64,000 bases of DNA from Candidatus Hydrogenedentota bacterium. Lineage in GTDB: Bacteria > Hydrogenedentota > Hydrogenedentia > Hydrogenedentales > JAGMZX01. The DNA is taken from the NCBI GenBank assembly GCA_029556545.1, contig JAKQEQ010000076.1, forward strand, positions 61,231 to 125,230, read 5' to 3'. The notes under the pieces are model-generated. The model worked only from the letters and a program-made list of their open reading frames with translations, was not told the origin of the DNA and made no database searches. Shown here in pieces: positions 9,194 to 18,281 of this stretch (within the stretch, counting starts at the first letter, position 1; every line of letters starts with the position of its first letter). The position numbers were made by a program, and so were the translations under genes.

Positions 9194-9766
9194 GAATGGT
9201 CGTTTCGACCTCCCCTGCCTCCGAGAAGGGCTTTGCACGCGTGCGCACGATGTTATCTCTTGACAAAAAACCGCCCGGAGGGGCCGAAACCCGGCACTCC
9301 CTGCTGGAGGAAGTACGACGATCGGAGCCGTCGGCTTGCGGAGGGTCCACTCGGAATCTATGCTTGCGGTCGGGTCTGCTTTTTCGAGGATCACCGGAAT
9401 TGGCAAGATGACTTACACACAATATATTGTATCAAAGTCAAAGATAATGAGAATTTACATCTATATGCAGTAGATATCATTATTCATATTCTAACCCTTG
9501 GGATATGCCTGTTAACCATTTTCAGCCTCCTTGGCGATCATCTCCCTGCACTCGCGAGTAACTTCCGTTGCAGGCGCTGTCACGTTCGGTTCAGTGTTTG
9601 GCACGTTTATTCGCGGTTTTCGTTGTATTCGCATAGTAAAATGAGCCAAATCGGTCCGGCGATCCCTGTTCTTGGCGTGTCATGGGCCTCGGTCGGAGGC
9701 ATCGGAAGGGCATATCATGCTATACTCTGCCCGTTTTCCGGCCTTCGGCATGGGGAAATAGATCGC
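9194..9766. other. AT-richer intergenic region, no gene called
   Basis: Apart from the palindrome at 9417-9432, this stretch between the divergent thyX operon and the glycosyltransferase gene holds nothing I recognise. The plus-strand frame is open back to 9233, but the translated part before 9767 does not resemble a glycosyltransferase N-terminus and is base-compositionally different, so I treat it as non-coding. Confidence 0.5.
9417..9432. promoter_or_regulatory. Third NrdR-box-like palindrome
   Basis: ACACAATATATTGTAT fits the NrdR-box consensus at nearly every position and contains the perfect 12-bp palindrome ACAATATATTGT (9419-9430). It stands alone, about 225 bp beyond the tandem pair, between the divergent thyX operon and the glycosyltransferase gene. 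Confidence 0.45.
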
Positions 9767-10927
9767 GTGAGTGGATCGCCTACCATTGCTGTTGATGTAA
9801 GTTGCCTTTGCGCGCGCCCTTTGACGGGCGTGGGCTACTACACCCTGCGCCTGTTCCAAGCGCTCGCGCGCGAGGAGCCCGCATTCCGTCTGCGCTTCTT
9901 CGCCAGTTCGGCGCGTCGCCCGCGGGCCGCGGCGGAAGCGCTGGGCGTGCCCGGCGCCGATATGCGATGCATGCGCTGTCCGACGCGACTCAAACACGCG
10001 CTATGGACCCGCGCCGAGTGGCCGCCGATCGAGTGGTTCACCAGCCCCGCGGATGTGGCGCACGGGGCTTTTCACTTGCTGCCGGCGACGCGCCGCGCAA
10101 AGCGCGTGGTGACGATATTCGATCTTTCCGGACTCCAGAGCCCCGGGACGCGGTCAGAGGCAAACCTCTCGATGCACCTGCGGCTGCTTCGGCACGCGGT
10201 GCGTCGCGCGGATGGGATCGTCACCATTTCGCGGAGTTGCCGGAACGACGCGATCTCGCTGCTGGATGCGCCGGAGGACCGCATACACATTGTGTATGGC
10301 GGCGTGTCCCTCGATGAATTCTCGGGAGATCTTGATCCGGATTGCCTGGCGACCGTAAGAGCGAAATACGGCATCAGCGGCGAATACCTGATCCACCTGG
10401 GGACAATCGAACCCCGCAAGAATCTGCCCCGTCTTCTCCGGGCCTACGACCGTGTGCGCCGCACATTAGATGCCCCGCCGCAACTGGTGCTTGCCGGGGG
10501 CCTCGGTTGGATGTATGAGGACGTCTTTGCGACGATCCGCGACCTGGACCTCGGGGGCCTTGTCGTTCACACGGGCTATCTTGCGCGCGAGGAAGCCGTG
10601 CTGCTATTACGCGGGGCCCGGGGCTGCGCGTACCCGTCGCTCTACGAAGGATTCGGCCTGCCGGTGCTCGAGGCAATGGCCGCGCGCACGCCGGTGCTCA
10701 CGTCGAATGTCTCGTCATTGCCCGAGGTGGTCGGGGATTGCGGCATCCTCGTGGACCCGCGCAGCGAGGACGCGATTGCGAACGGCCTCGCGCGGTTGCT
10801 CGGAGACCGGGACGCGGAGTGTGTCGAGGCGGCCCACGCGCGCGCCGGCCTGTTTACATGGTCCGCGAGCGCGCGGGCGCTTGCGGAGGCATACCGGGGC
10901 GTGATGCAAGAGGAGCGGGTCCCTTGA
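9767..10927 (+). CDS. Family 4 (GT-B) glycosyltransferase
   Basis: A 386-aa retaining GT-B glycosyltransferase of the GT4 group, acting in the cytoplasm on a lipid-linked or nucleotide-sugar acceptor for a surface polysaccharide. The N-terminal domain begins TIAVDVSCLCARPLTGVGYYTLRL, with the usual glycine loop. The C-terminal domain has YLIHLGTIEPRKNLPRLL and the donor-site block PSLYEGFGLPVLEAMA (E-x7-E). The chosen start is GTG 9767, with GGGGAAA eight bases upstream and the family N-terminus following at once; the frame is open far upstream, but that part shows no homology. It is coupled by overlap to the flippase gene, so the pair likely builds and exports one glycan. The sugar is unknown. 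Confidence 0.88.
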   Translation: MSGSPTIAVDVSCLCARPLTGVGYYTLRLFQALAREEPAFRLRFFASSARRPRAAAEALGVPGADMRCMRCPTRLKHALWTRAEWPPIEWFTSPADVAHGAFHLLPATRRAKRVVTIFDLSGLQSPGTRSEANLSMHLRLLRHAVRRADGIVTISRSCRNDAISLLDAPEDRIHIVYGGVSLDEFSGDLDPDCLATVRAKYGISGEYLIHLGTIEPRKNLPRLLRAYDRVRRTLDAPPQLVLAGGLGWMYEDVFATIRDLDLGGLVVHTGYLAREEAVLLLRGARGCAYPSLYEGFGLPVLEAMAARTPVLTSNVSSLPEVVGDCGILVDPRSEDAIANGLARLLGDRDAECVEAAHARAGLFTWSASARALAEAYRGVMQEERVP

Positions 10928-12402
10928 GCGCAATCGATCCGCAGAACACGGGCATCGGATCGTCGGCCGCGAGGATTGGCGTCAACCTAGTCTTGCTGGT
11001 GATGTCGCGTTTCGTGGCGTTGGCGCTGACCTTGGTCCAAATGGCCATTATCTTCCGGGCGTTGGACGTCGAGGGACGCGGCGTATTCGGTTTTTCGATG
11101 CAGTACACGTCGCTATTCACGGTTTTCGCGACGTTGGGCATTCAACGGTTGCTGGTTCGCGACATCGCAAGGGACCCGACCGTCGGGTGGACGTGCGTGT
11201 GGACTGCTTTGCTCGTGGTCGTCACGCTGTCTTGCCTTGTCATGGGGGCCATCACGCTGTCCGCGTTGTGGATCGAGACCTCGACCGTGAATCGGCTCTC
11301 GGTGGTATTCGCAGGCGGCTGGGTCGTCTTGCTGTGGGCGTGGCAGCGGCCCTTCGAGGGGCTCTTGATCGCCCACGAGCGCATGGACCTTGTATCTCTC
11401 GTGAACGTCGTGGCGTCCGTTCTGAAGATCGGGGTGGTATATCTTCTGATGCGCGTGTCGGCCACCAGCGCTTCCGCGCACGCGGCCGTATTCATTGCAA
11501 CGGCGTTGTCTTTCGCTTTATGCGTGGGGTTCGCGTTCCGCGTCGCCGGCTGGGATCGTCCCCGGTTTCAATGGCGGCTTGCCTTGGGGCAGGTGCGCGA
11601 GTGCTATCCCTTCGCCGTGGCGATGCTGTGCAGCCTCGTGTACTTCAAGTCGGACATGTCGTTGCTGAAATTCCTGCATGGCGACGCCGCCGCGGGCATC
11701 TACACGCCGCCACAGCGCGTCATGGAGCCGTTGCTGATGGTGGCTGGACTGTGGGGCACCGCCGTGTTTCCGGCGCTCTGCCGCTACGCCCATGCCTCGC
11801 CCGAGGACTATGGCGCGCTCAAGAAGACATCGGTCCGGTTCGCGCTGTTGACGGCCATTCCGATGGCGTGCGGTCTGGCGTTGACCGCGGGGCCCATTGT
11901 GGACCTCCTGACGGGCGCCGACCCGGAAGCGCGGGAGTCGGTGCTCGTGCTGCAAGTGCTGGCGGCCATGATGCCGTTCTTCTACCTTAACGGCATTGCG
12001 CAAGAGTTCTTCTACTCGGCGCGACACAACTGGTTCGTGGTCGCGGGGTATGCCGTCGGCGCCGTCGTGAACGTCGCGGGCAATCTCGTTGCGATACCGG
12101 CGTATGGCGCCGCGGGGGCGTCCGGGGTCGCCGTGATTACCAACGCGCTTATCAGCGGCATCTTCATCTGGGGCTTGCGGGCGGAACTCGGGGGAATGCG
12201 CCTCCCCACGCTCGTACTGAAAACGCTTGCCGCGTGCGTGGTGATGAGCGGCCTCGTGTGCGGCGTGCGCGGCGTTTCTCTGGGAATCGCCGTTGCGATG
12301 GGTATCGTGGGCTACCTGTGCACGCTGGCCCTGCTCCGTGTCCTGGACCCCGCCGAGCGGCGCCTGATGCGCGCCATGCGCGCGGCGATTCTGCGGCGTT
12401 GA
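10924..12402 (+). CDS. Polysaccharide flippase (Wzx/MATE-like, MOP superfamily)
   Basis: A 492-aa integral membrane protein with about 12-14 hydrophobic segments, typical of Wzx-type exporters that flip lipid-linked oligosaccharides across the inner membrane. Typical blocks include RIGVNLVLLVMSRFVALALT near the start, YFKSDMSLLKFLHGDAAAGIY in the middle, and the YSARHNWFVVAGYAVGAVVNV region. The likely start is TTG 10924, which overlaps the TGA stop of the glycosyltransferase and follows AGGAG by eight bases; the frame upstream of it only mirrors the glycosyltransferase gene. It ends convergently with thiE. The partner glycosyltransferase suggests a small surface-glycan locus, but no polymerase or ligase is nearby. 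Confidence 0.88.
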   Translation: MSAIDPQNTGIGSSAARIGVNLVLLVMSRFVALALTLVQMAIIFRALDVEGRGVFGFSMQYTSLFTVFATLGIQRLLVRDIARDPTVGWTCVWTALLVVVTLSCLVMGAITLSALWIETSTVNRLSVVFAGGWVVLLWAWQRPFEGLLIAHERMDLVSLVNVVASVLKIGVVYLLMRVSATSASAHAAVFIATALSFALCVGFAFRVAGWDRPRFQWRLALGQVRECYPFAVAMLCSLVYFKSDMSLLKFLHGDAAAGIYTPPQRVMEPLLMVAGLWGTAVFPALCRYAHASPEDYGALKKTSVRFALLTAIPMACGLALTAGPIVDLLTGADPEARESVLVLQVLAAMMPFFYLNGIAQEFFYSARHNWFVVAGYAVGAVVNVAGNLVAIPAYGAAGASGVAVITNALISGIFIWGLRAELGGMRLPTLVLKTLAACVVMSGLVCGVRGVSLGIAVAMGIVGYLCTLALLRVLDPAERRLMRAMRAAILRR

Positions 12403-12426
12403 CATCCAGCCGGCGCGCGATGCCGA

Positions 12427-13107
12427 TCAAACGCTTCCCGCAGCGCTGTCCGGCGTGGAACGCGCGTCTTGAATCGCCGTGCGCAGCGTCGCGGCGGCGG
12501 CGCGGATGTCGGGCGCGGCGGTAACGGCGGTGACGACGGCCACGTGGCGCGCGCCCCGTTGCAGCACTTCGTGGACGTTGTCCGCCGTGATGCCGCCCAT
12601 GCAGGTGAAGGGAACGCGCAGGAACGGCGCGATGACTTCAATCATCTCGGGGGCGACCGCGCCCGTGGGGACGGCCTTCGTTCGGGTCGGGAAAATGGGG
12701 CCGATGTTGATGTAACTCGCGCCCGCGTCCTGAGCGACCAGCGCTTCGCCGAGGTTGTGCGTCGACGCGCCGATGACCAGTGTGGGCGCAATGCGTCGCG
12801 CGGCCTCGATAGGCAGGTCCAGGCGTCCGAGGTGCACGCCGTCCGCGCCGACGGCGAGCGCGAGGTCGAGCCGATCGTCTACGATGAGGAGCGCGTCAGC
12901 CTCGCGAGTCCGGGCGCGGAACGCCAGTCCCTGCTGGTAGCGTTCCGAATCGTCGAGGTCCTTCTCGCGAAACTGGACGACGCGCACGCCCGCTTCAAGA
13001 CACGCCTCGAGCACCTCGAGCCCCGGACGCCCCCCGCAGAAAGCCTCCGTGATGACCACGTAGAGGTCGGAGTCCCGGAACCGCTCCATGCGGGTGGCGA
13101 GGTCCAT
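12427..13107 (-). CDS. thiE: Thiamine-phosphate synthase
   Basis: Joins HMP pyrophosphate to the thiazole phosphate to form thiamine monophosphate in the cytoplasm. The 226-aa TIM barrel shows the family blocks: VRVVQFREKDLDD, LLIVDDRLDLALAVGADGVHLGR, VIGASTHNLGEALVAQDAGASYINIGPIFPT, TKAVPTGAV and the phosphate-binding FTCMGGITADNVHEVLQRGA. The ATG overlaps the stop of thiS by one base (TGATG), so the two are translated together. No thiG or thiH is in the window, so the rest of the pathway lies elsewhere. It ends about 25 bp from the end of the flippase gene, converging with it. Confidence 0.93.
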   Translation of the reverse strand: MDLATRMERFRDSDLYVVITEAFCGGRPGLEVLEACLEAGVRVVQFREKDLDDSERYQQGLAFRARTREADALLIVDDRLDLALAVGADGVHLGRLDLPIEAARRIAPTLVIGASTHNLGEALVAQDAGASYINIGPIFPTRTKAVPTGAVAPEMIEVIAPFLRVPFTCMGGITADNVHEVLQRGARHVAVVTAVTAAPDIRAAAATLRTAIQDARSTPDSAAGSV

Positions 13108-13316
13108 CAGCCCCCCCCCACAAGACGCACGAGTTCCAGCACGTCATTCGGGGCCAGCGGCGTGGCCGCAAACTGTTCCCGCTCGACGATGTCGTCGTTG
13201 CGCTGCACCACGATGGTCGCATCCGATAGCCCAAGATCTCGGACTAGGTCCAGCACGGTCGCGTGGTCGTCTATCTCACGCGGCGCACCGTTCACGGTCA
13301 CTGTCATAGGCGTCAT
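13107..13316 (-). CDS. thiS: Sulfur carrier protein ThiS
   Basis: A 69-aa ubiquitin-fold sulfur carrier that donates sulfur as a C-terminal thiocarboxylate to the thiazole synthase. The start MTVTVNGAPREI, the central IVVQRNDDIVER and the required C-terminal Gly-Gly (it ends LVGGG) are all present. The final codons are encoded by a run of nine G on the coding strand (13111-13119) immediately before the stop. A slip there would change the functional terminus and shift the stop that overlaps thiE. The ATG at 13316 is followed by another ATG three codons later; either could be used. Confidence 0.9.
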   Translation of the reverse strand: MTPMTVTVNGAPREIDDHATVLDLVRDLGLSDATIVVQRNDDIVEREQFAATPLAPNDVLELVRLVGGG

Positions 13317-13390
13317 TCCCGGTCTGCGCGAACACTTCCTGGCTCGGGAACACAGTATATCTTATGTCTCGGGAATGATCATCGCCCGGC

Positions 13391-13430
13391 GGACCAGTCC
13401 GACTCGTCCGACAAGTCCGACCCGTCCAAC
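13391..13430. repeat. Short tandem repeat of a GTCCGAC-type unit
   Basis: About four imperfect 9-bp copies (AGTCCGACT, CGTCCGACA, AGTCCGACC, CGTCCAAC) fill the gap between thiS and the end of secDF. A close relative with the unit GATCCGTCC is at 27896-27937. Confidence 0.7.
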
Positions 13431-13442
13431 GCAGCAATCGGC

Positions 13443-16400
13443 TCAGGGTTTGGCTTGGCCGGGCCGTGTCCTGTTCCTCGAACGCCGCGCGCCCTTGCCC
13501 TGCGCTTCGCCGCCGCGGCCCGCATCCGCAGGCAGATCGGCGCGGCCGAGGAGCCGCTGCCAATAGTAGACGACGGGGCTCGCAATGAAGACCGAAGAAT
13601 AGGTGCCGACCACGATGCCGACAATCAGGGCGAACGCGAAGTCGTTGATAGCGCTGCCTCCGAAGAAATAGAGAACTACCACGACGAACAGGGTCGTCAA
13701 GGCGGTGAGCAGCGTTCGGCTGAGCGTGTGGTTCACGCTGAGGTTCATGATATCGAGCAGTTTGTAACCTTTGCCGCGGTAGAGCTGCATGTCTTCCCGG
13801 ATGCGGTCGAAGATGACGATCGTGTCGTTCACGGAATAGCCGATGATCGTGAGCACCGCGGCGACCACGGTCATGGAAATCTCGCGCCCGGTGAAGGCGA
13901 TTAACGCCATCGTGATTAAGACGTCATGGATCAGCGCGACGACCGCGCCGAGCGCGAAGCGGAACTCGAAACGGAACCACAGGTAGATGATGATGAACAG
14001 CCATGACGTAATCGTGGCGCGTATGGCGTCGACTTGCAGGCGGCGCCCCACCGCCGGGCCGACCGTCTGTTCGTCGCCGTTCATGACGACGTGATCGAGC
14101 TTCCCGTCGTCCGTCAACGGAACCAAGGCAAGACGAATGCGTTCGCCCACGGTGCCGAGCGCTCCACCGGCGGCGCCCGCGTAACGCGCCGCGTCCGTAG
14201 GCAACTCGCCGGTGTTTGCGGCGGATTCCGCCTCGGCGGCGCCGGCAGGCGCTTCTTCCGGCGTTGTTACCACGTCCGGCGTTGTTACCGCGTCTGGCGT
14301 CGCTTCCGCATCGGGCGTCATTTCCGCATCGGGCGTCATTTCCGTGTCGGACGGCGGGGATGCCGTATCTTCTGGGGCGGGTGTCAGGGCCATGTCGGCG
14401 ATGTCGCCGACACGAATGAGGAATCGGTTGTGATCCGTGGCCAGACCCGTTTTCTGTACCTGCGGGCTGTTGAATCCCTTGGCGGCGAGTGCCGCGCGAA
14501 CCTCGCCGACGGGGACATCACGTTCCGCCTCGATGCTGAGGTCGACGTTGGTGCCTTGGGTGAAGTCCACGCCGAAGTTCGCCGGGCCGCGCCATACGAA
14601 TACGGCTATGCCGACGACAATGACCACAAGGCTTGCCGCAGTACAGACGCCGCGGTAGCGGAGAAAGCGGTAGTTCGCGTCCGGGTTTATAACGCTGAAC
14701 ATGGTCAGCTTGCGGACAAGATTGCGGCCGAGCATGAAGTCGAAGATCGCCCGGCAGACGACCAGCGAACAGAAGACCGTCGAGCAGACACCTATGCTCA
14801 GCGCCACAGAGAACCCTTTCACGGGACCCGTGCCAAACTGATACAGCACCAGGGCGGCAATCAGCGTGGTCACGTTCGCGTCGAGGATGGTCAGCCCCGA
14901 GCGCCGGAACCCGTTGTCAATCGAGGCCGCCAGAGAATGCCCGAGCCGGAGTTCCTCGCGGATGCGCTCGTAGATAAGCACGTTGGCGTCCACGGCCATG
15001 CCGATGGTGAGAATGAGCCCGGCGATGCCCGGCAGGGTCAACGTGAGATTGAAATAGGCCATGAGCGCGATGATGAACAGCGCGTTCAGGAAGAGCGTGA
15101 TTACGGCTACAAGCCCCGCTGCCGTGTAATACAGCATCATGAAAACGGCTACGATGAGCAGGCCCGCCAGCGACGAGGTGACGCCCGCGCGCACCGAGTC
15201 CGCGCCGAGCGACGGGCCGATAATGCGGGTGAATTCCTCACGAATCGGCACGGCCATCGAGCCCGAATTCAACGCGATGGAGAGGTCGCGCGCTTCCTCG
15301 CCCGAAAAGTTCCCCGTGATCTGCCCGTTGGTCGTAATGCGGTCCCGAATGGTCGGCGCGGACAACACGACGTTGTCCACGACGATGGCCATGGGCCGGC
15401 CGATATTTTGCCCCGTGACCTCGCCGAAATGCGCGCCGGAAGCATTATCCAATTGGAAGATGATCTGCCAATAGCCGGGGCTGGCGTTGTCCGGCGACGC
15501 GACGGCGCGGCGCAGCCCTTCGCCGCGTTGGATGGGTTCCTCGTCCACGCAGAACAAGGTGTATTCCTGCGGCTCGCCGGGCTTGGGCGGCGCGCTGAAC
15601 AGCACCACCTTGCCCTCGGGGATCACCTCTTCCGCCTTGGCCTTCTCGAGCACTTCATGCACAATCTCATAGTTCTCGGCGGGTAGGGTCAACGGCTGGC
15701 CGGGCCGCGTCTTATTCAAGAACGTGCTGAATTCGCCGGGATAAGCCTTCGCTATGGCGCTATAGACGGGGTAACTCTCGTCGGCGCCCGCCACCAGGTG
15801 AAAGTTCAGGACGGCCGTGCGTTTGATGAGTCGTATGGCGCGGTCAACGTCCTTTTCCCCGGGCAACTGAATCTGGATTTGATCGTCGCCCAGTTTCTGG
15901 ATGACCGGTTCCTGTGCCTCGAACTCGTTGATGCGGCGCTCGATCTGCTGGAGGATGGTATCTTGCACGGCGGGACGAACCTCGGCCAGCCGACTATCCA
16001 GCTCCGCCTCGCTCAGGTTCTCCACGTCTTCATCTGAATAGTATTTCCGCACCAGCTCCTGCTTGTCGGACAGCGGCAACGTCTCGAGGTGGAAACCGAC
16101 CACCATGTGGATGCCGCCCTGGAGGTCGAGTCCGAGATTGATGACCATGCTCCGGTCGCATTCGGCCCAGCGCACCACGCGATGCCAGAGCTTCTTGAAC
16201 CCGCCCGCGTTGCGGCGTTCGGGATCGCGGTCTTCTTGCTTCCACTGTTCAAGACGTGCCTGGCGCGTTCCGGGCTTCGGCGCGACTTTGTCCATCTTGA
16301 TACGTTCCGCCTCGGGCAACCCGGACCAAGCGACATAGTCCGTATCGTCCGGCAGGAGCATCCAGCCTACGGTGGGCCACATCAATACGGTTGCTGCGAT

Positions 16401-16445
16401 CACCGTAATCCAAATGAGCAATGCGCGATAGGGATGGGTCTTCAT
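13443..16445 (-). CDS. secDF: Protein translocase subunits SecD-SecF as one fused protein
   Basis: Uses the proton gradient to drive late steps of Sec export across the inner membrane. A 1000-aa natural fusion. The SecD part (to about 600) has an N-terminal membrane segment, LGLDLQGGIHMVVGF, a large exported domain and the DANVLIYERIREE block. The SecF part (from about 640) has FGVDFTQGTNVDLS, the exported P1 region, and SVNDTIVIFDRIRED. Between the first SecF strand block and its next membrane segment there is an unusual insert of six-residue TPDAE-type repeats (about 14247-14350), followed by an Ala/Glu-rich stretch. It is encoded after yajC with an 81-bp gap and ends in a basic, low-complexity tail. 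Confidence 0.94.
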   Translation of the reverse strand: MKTHPYRALLIWITVIAATVLMWPTVGWMLLPDDTDYVAWSGLPEAERIKMDKVAPKPGTRQARLEQWKQEDRDPERRNAGGFKKLWHRVVRWAECDRSMVINLGLDLQGGIHMVVGFHLETLPLSDKQELVRKYYSDEDVENLSEAELDSRLAEVRPAVQDTILQQIERRINEFEAQEPVIQKLGDDQIQIQLPGEKDVDRAIRLIKRTAVLNFHLVAGADESYPVYSAIAKAYPGEFSTFLNKTRPGQPLTLPAENYEIVHEVLEKAKAEEVIPEGKVVLFSAPPKPGEPQEYTLFCVDEEPIQRGEGLRRAVASPDNASPGYWQIIFQLDNASGAHFGEVTGQNIGRPMAIVVDNVVLSAPTIRDRITTNGQITGNFSGEEARDLSIALNSGSMAVPIREEFTRIIGPSLGADSVRAGVTSSLAGLLIVAVFMMLYYTAAGLVAVITLFLNALFIIALMAYFNLTLTLPGIAGLILTIGMAVDANVLIYERIREELRLGHSLAASIDNGFRRSGLTILDANVTTLIAALVLYQFGTGPVKGFSVALSIGVCSTVFCSLVVCRAIFDFMLGRNLVRKLTMFSVINPDANYRFLRYRGVCTAASLVVIVVGIAVFVWRGPANFGVDFTQGTNVDLSIEAERDVPVGEVRAALAAKGFNSPQVQKTGLATDHNRFLIRVGDIADMALTPAPEDTASPPSDTEMTPDAEMTPDAEATPDAVTTPDVVTTPEEAPAGAAEAESAANTGELPTDAARYAGAAGGALGTVGERIRLALVPLTDDGKLDHVVMNGDEQTVGPAVGRRLQVDAIRATITSWLFIIIYLWFRFEFRFALGAVVALIHDVLITMALIAFTGREISMTVVAAVLTIIGYSVNDTIVIFDRIREDMQLYRGKGYKLLDIMNLSVNHTLSRTLLTALTTLFVVVVLYFFGGSAINDFAFALIVGIVVGTYSSVFIASPVVYYWQRLLGRADLPADAGRGGEAQGKGARRSRNRTRPGQAKP

Positions 16446-16526
16446 GAGAAACTCCAGTCAACATGGGCCGCGTCGCGTGTGTTCATGCCGTGTGGGCCCT
16501 TGTGCGATGCCTTTATGCCTCTGTCT

Positions 16527-16931
16527 CTACTTCTTCTCGCCTTCCGCGGGAACTACCCGCGCCACGGCGCTGCGAAGGAACTTGACGGTCACGTTGTCGT
16601 CGATCCGCAGCACCACGTGGCTTTCGCCCAGGCTGACAACCGTGCCGCACACGCCGCCGATAGTCACGACATCATCCCCCTTCTGGAGGGCGCCCAGCAT
16701 GCGCTGACGTTCCTTTTCCTGCTTCTGCTTCGGCCAGAGCAGCAACAGCCACATGACCGCGAAAATAAGGATGAACGGCAGCAGCGTCTCGATCCCGCCC
16801 CCGCCGCAGGCGGGCCCGGTCAGCGACTCTCCGCCGCCCGGCGCGGGCTCGGCCCCGCCGCCGGGGGCCGTGGGCGCGTTGGGCGCGTTCTGCGCAAGAA
16901 ACTGCGCCGCCGTGAAAGCATACCACCACAC
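16527..16931 (-). CDS. yajC: Preprotein translocase subunit YajC
   Basis: A small SecDF partner, 134 aa, with one membrane segment (LLPFILIFAVMWLLLLW, about residues 49-65) and the typical cytoplasmic QKQEKERQRMLGALQKGDDVVTIGG region, which corresponds to KKxxxMxxxLKxGDxVVTxGG in relatives. It is longer than the usual 90-110 aa because a Gly/Pro-rich stretch (PNAPTAPGGGAEPAPGGG) precedes the membrane segment. It lies between tgt and secDF in the common tgt-yajC-secDF order. The start ATG at 16931 has AGGGAGG about six bases upstream. Confidence 0.92.
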   Translation of the reverse strand: MWWYAFTAAQFLAQNAPNAPTAPGGGAEPAPGGGESLTGPACGGGGIETLLPFILIFAVMWLLLLWPKQKQEKERQRMLGALQKGDDVVTIGGVCGTVVSLGESHVVLRIDDNVTVKFLRSAVARVVPAEGEKK

Positions 16932-17029
16932 GTGTAAGACCTCCCTTGTCAGTAGTGCGTCCTTCGGGACGCAAGCCGCGGGCTGATCCCCGGGCCGCGT
17001 ACTTCGCGATGTCCGATACTCCGGGGGCG

Positions 17030-18169
<1,140 letters not shown>

Positions 18170-18281
18170 CTAGTGCATCCGGACCCGCGGCGCCAGCAAT
18201 CGAACGCCGTACCGGAAAAGGGACGGATGAGGCTTGGCGCGGCCTCCGACCGCAACAGCACGGTACGGCTGACAGGGGGCG

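Noticed and set aside
9233..9766. N-terminal extension of the glycosyltransferase to 9233
   Set aside because: The extra 178 residues do not resemble any GT4 N-terminus and differ in composition; GTG 9767 has a ribosome site and the family start.
14034..15686. 550-codon open frame on plus opposite secDF
   Set aside because: Shadow frame of the conserved SecDF coding sequence.
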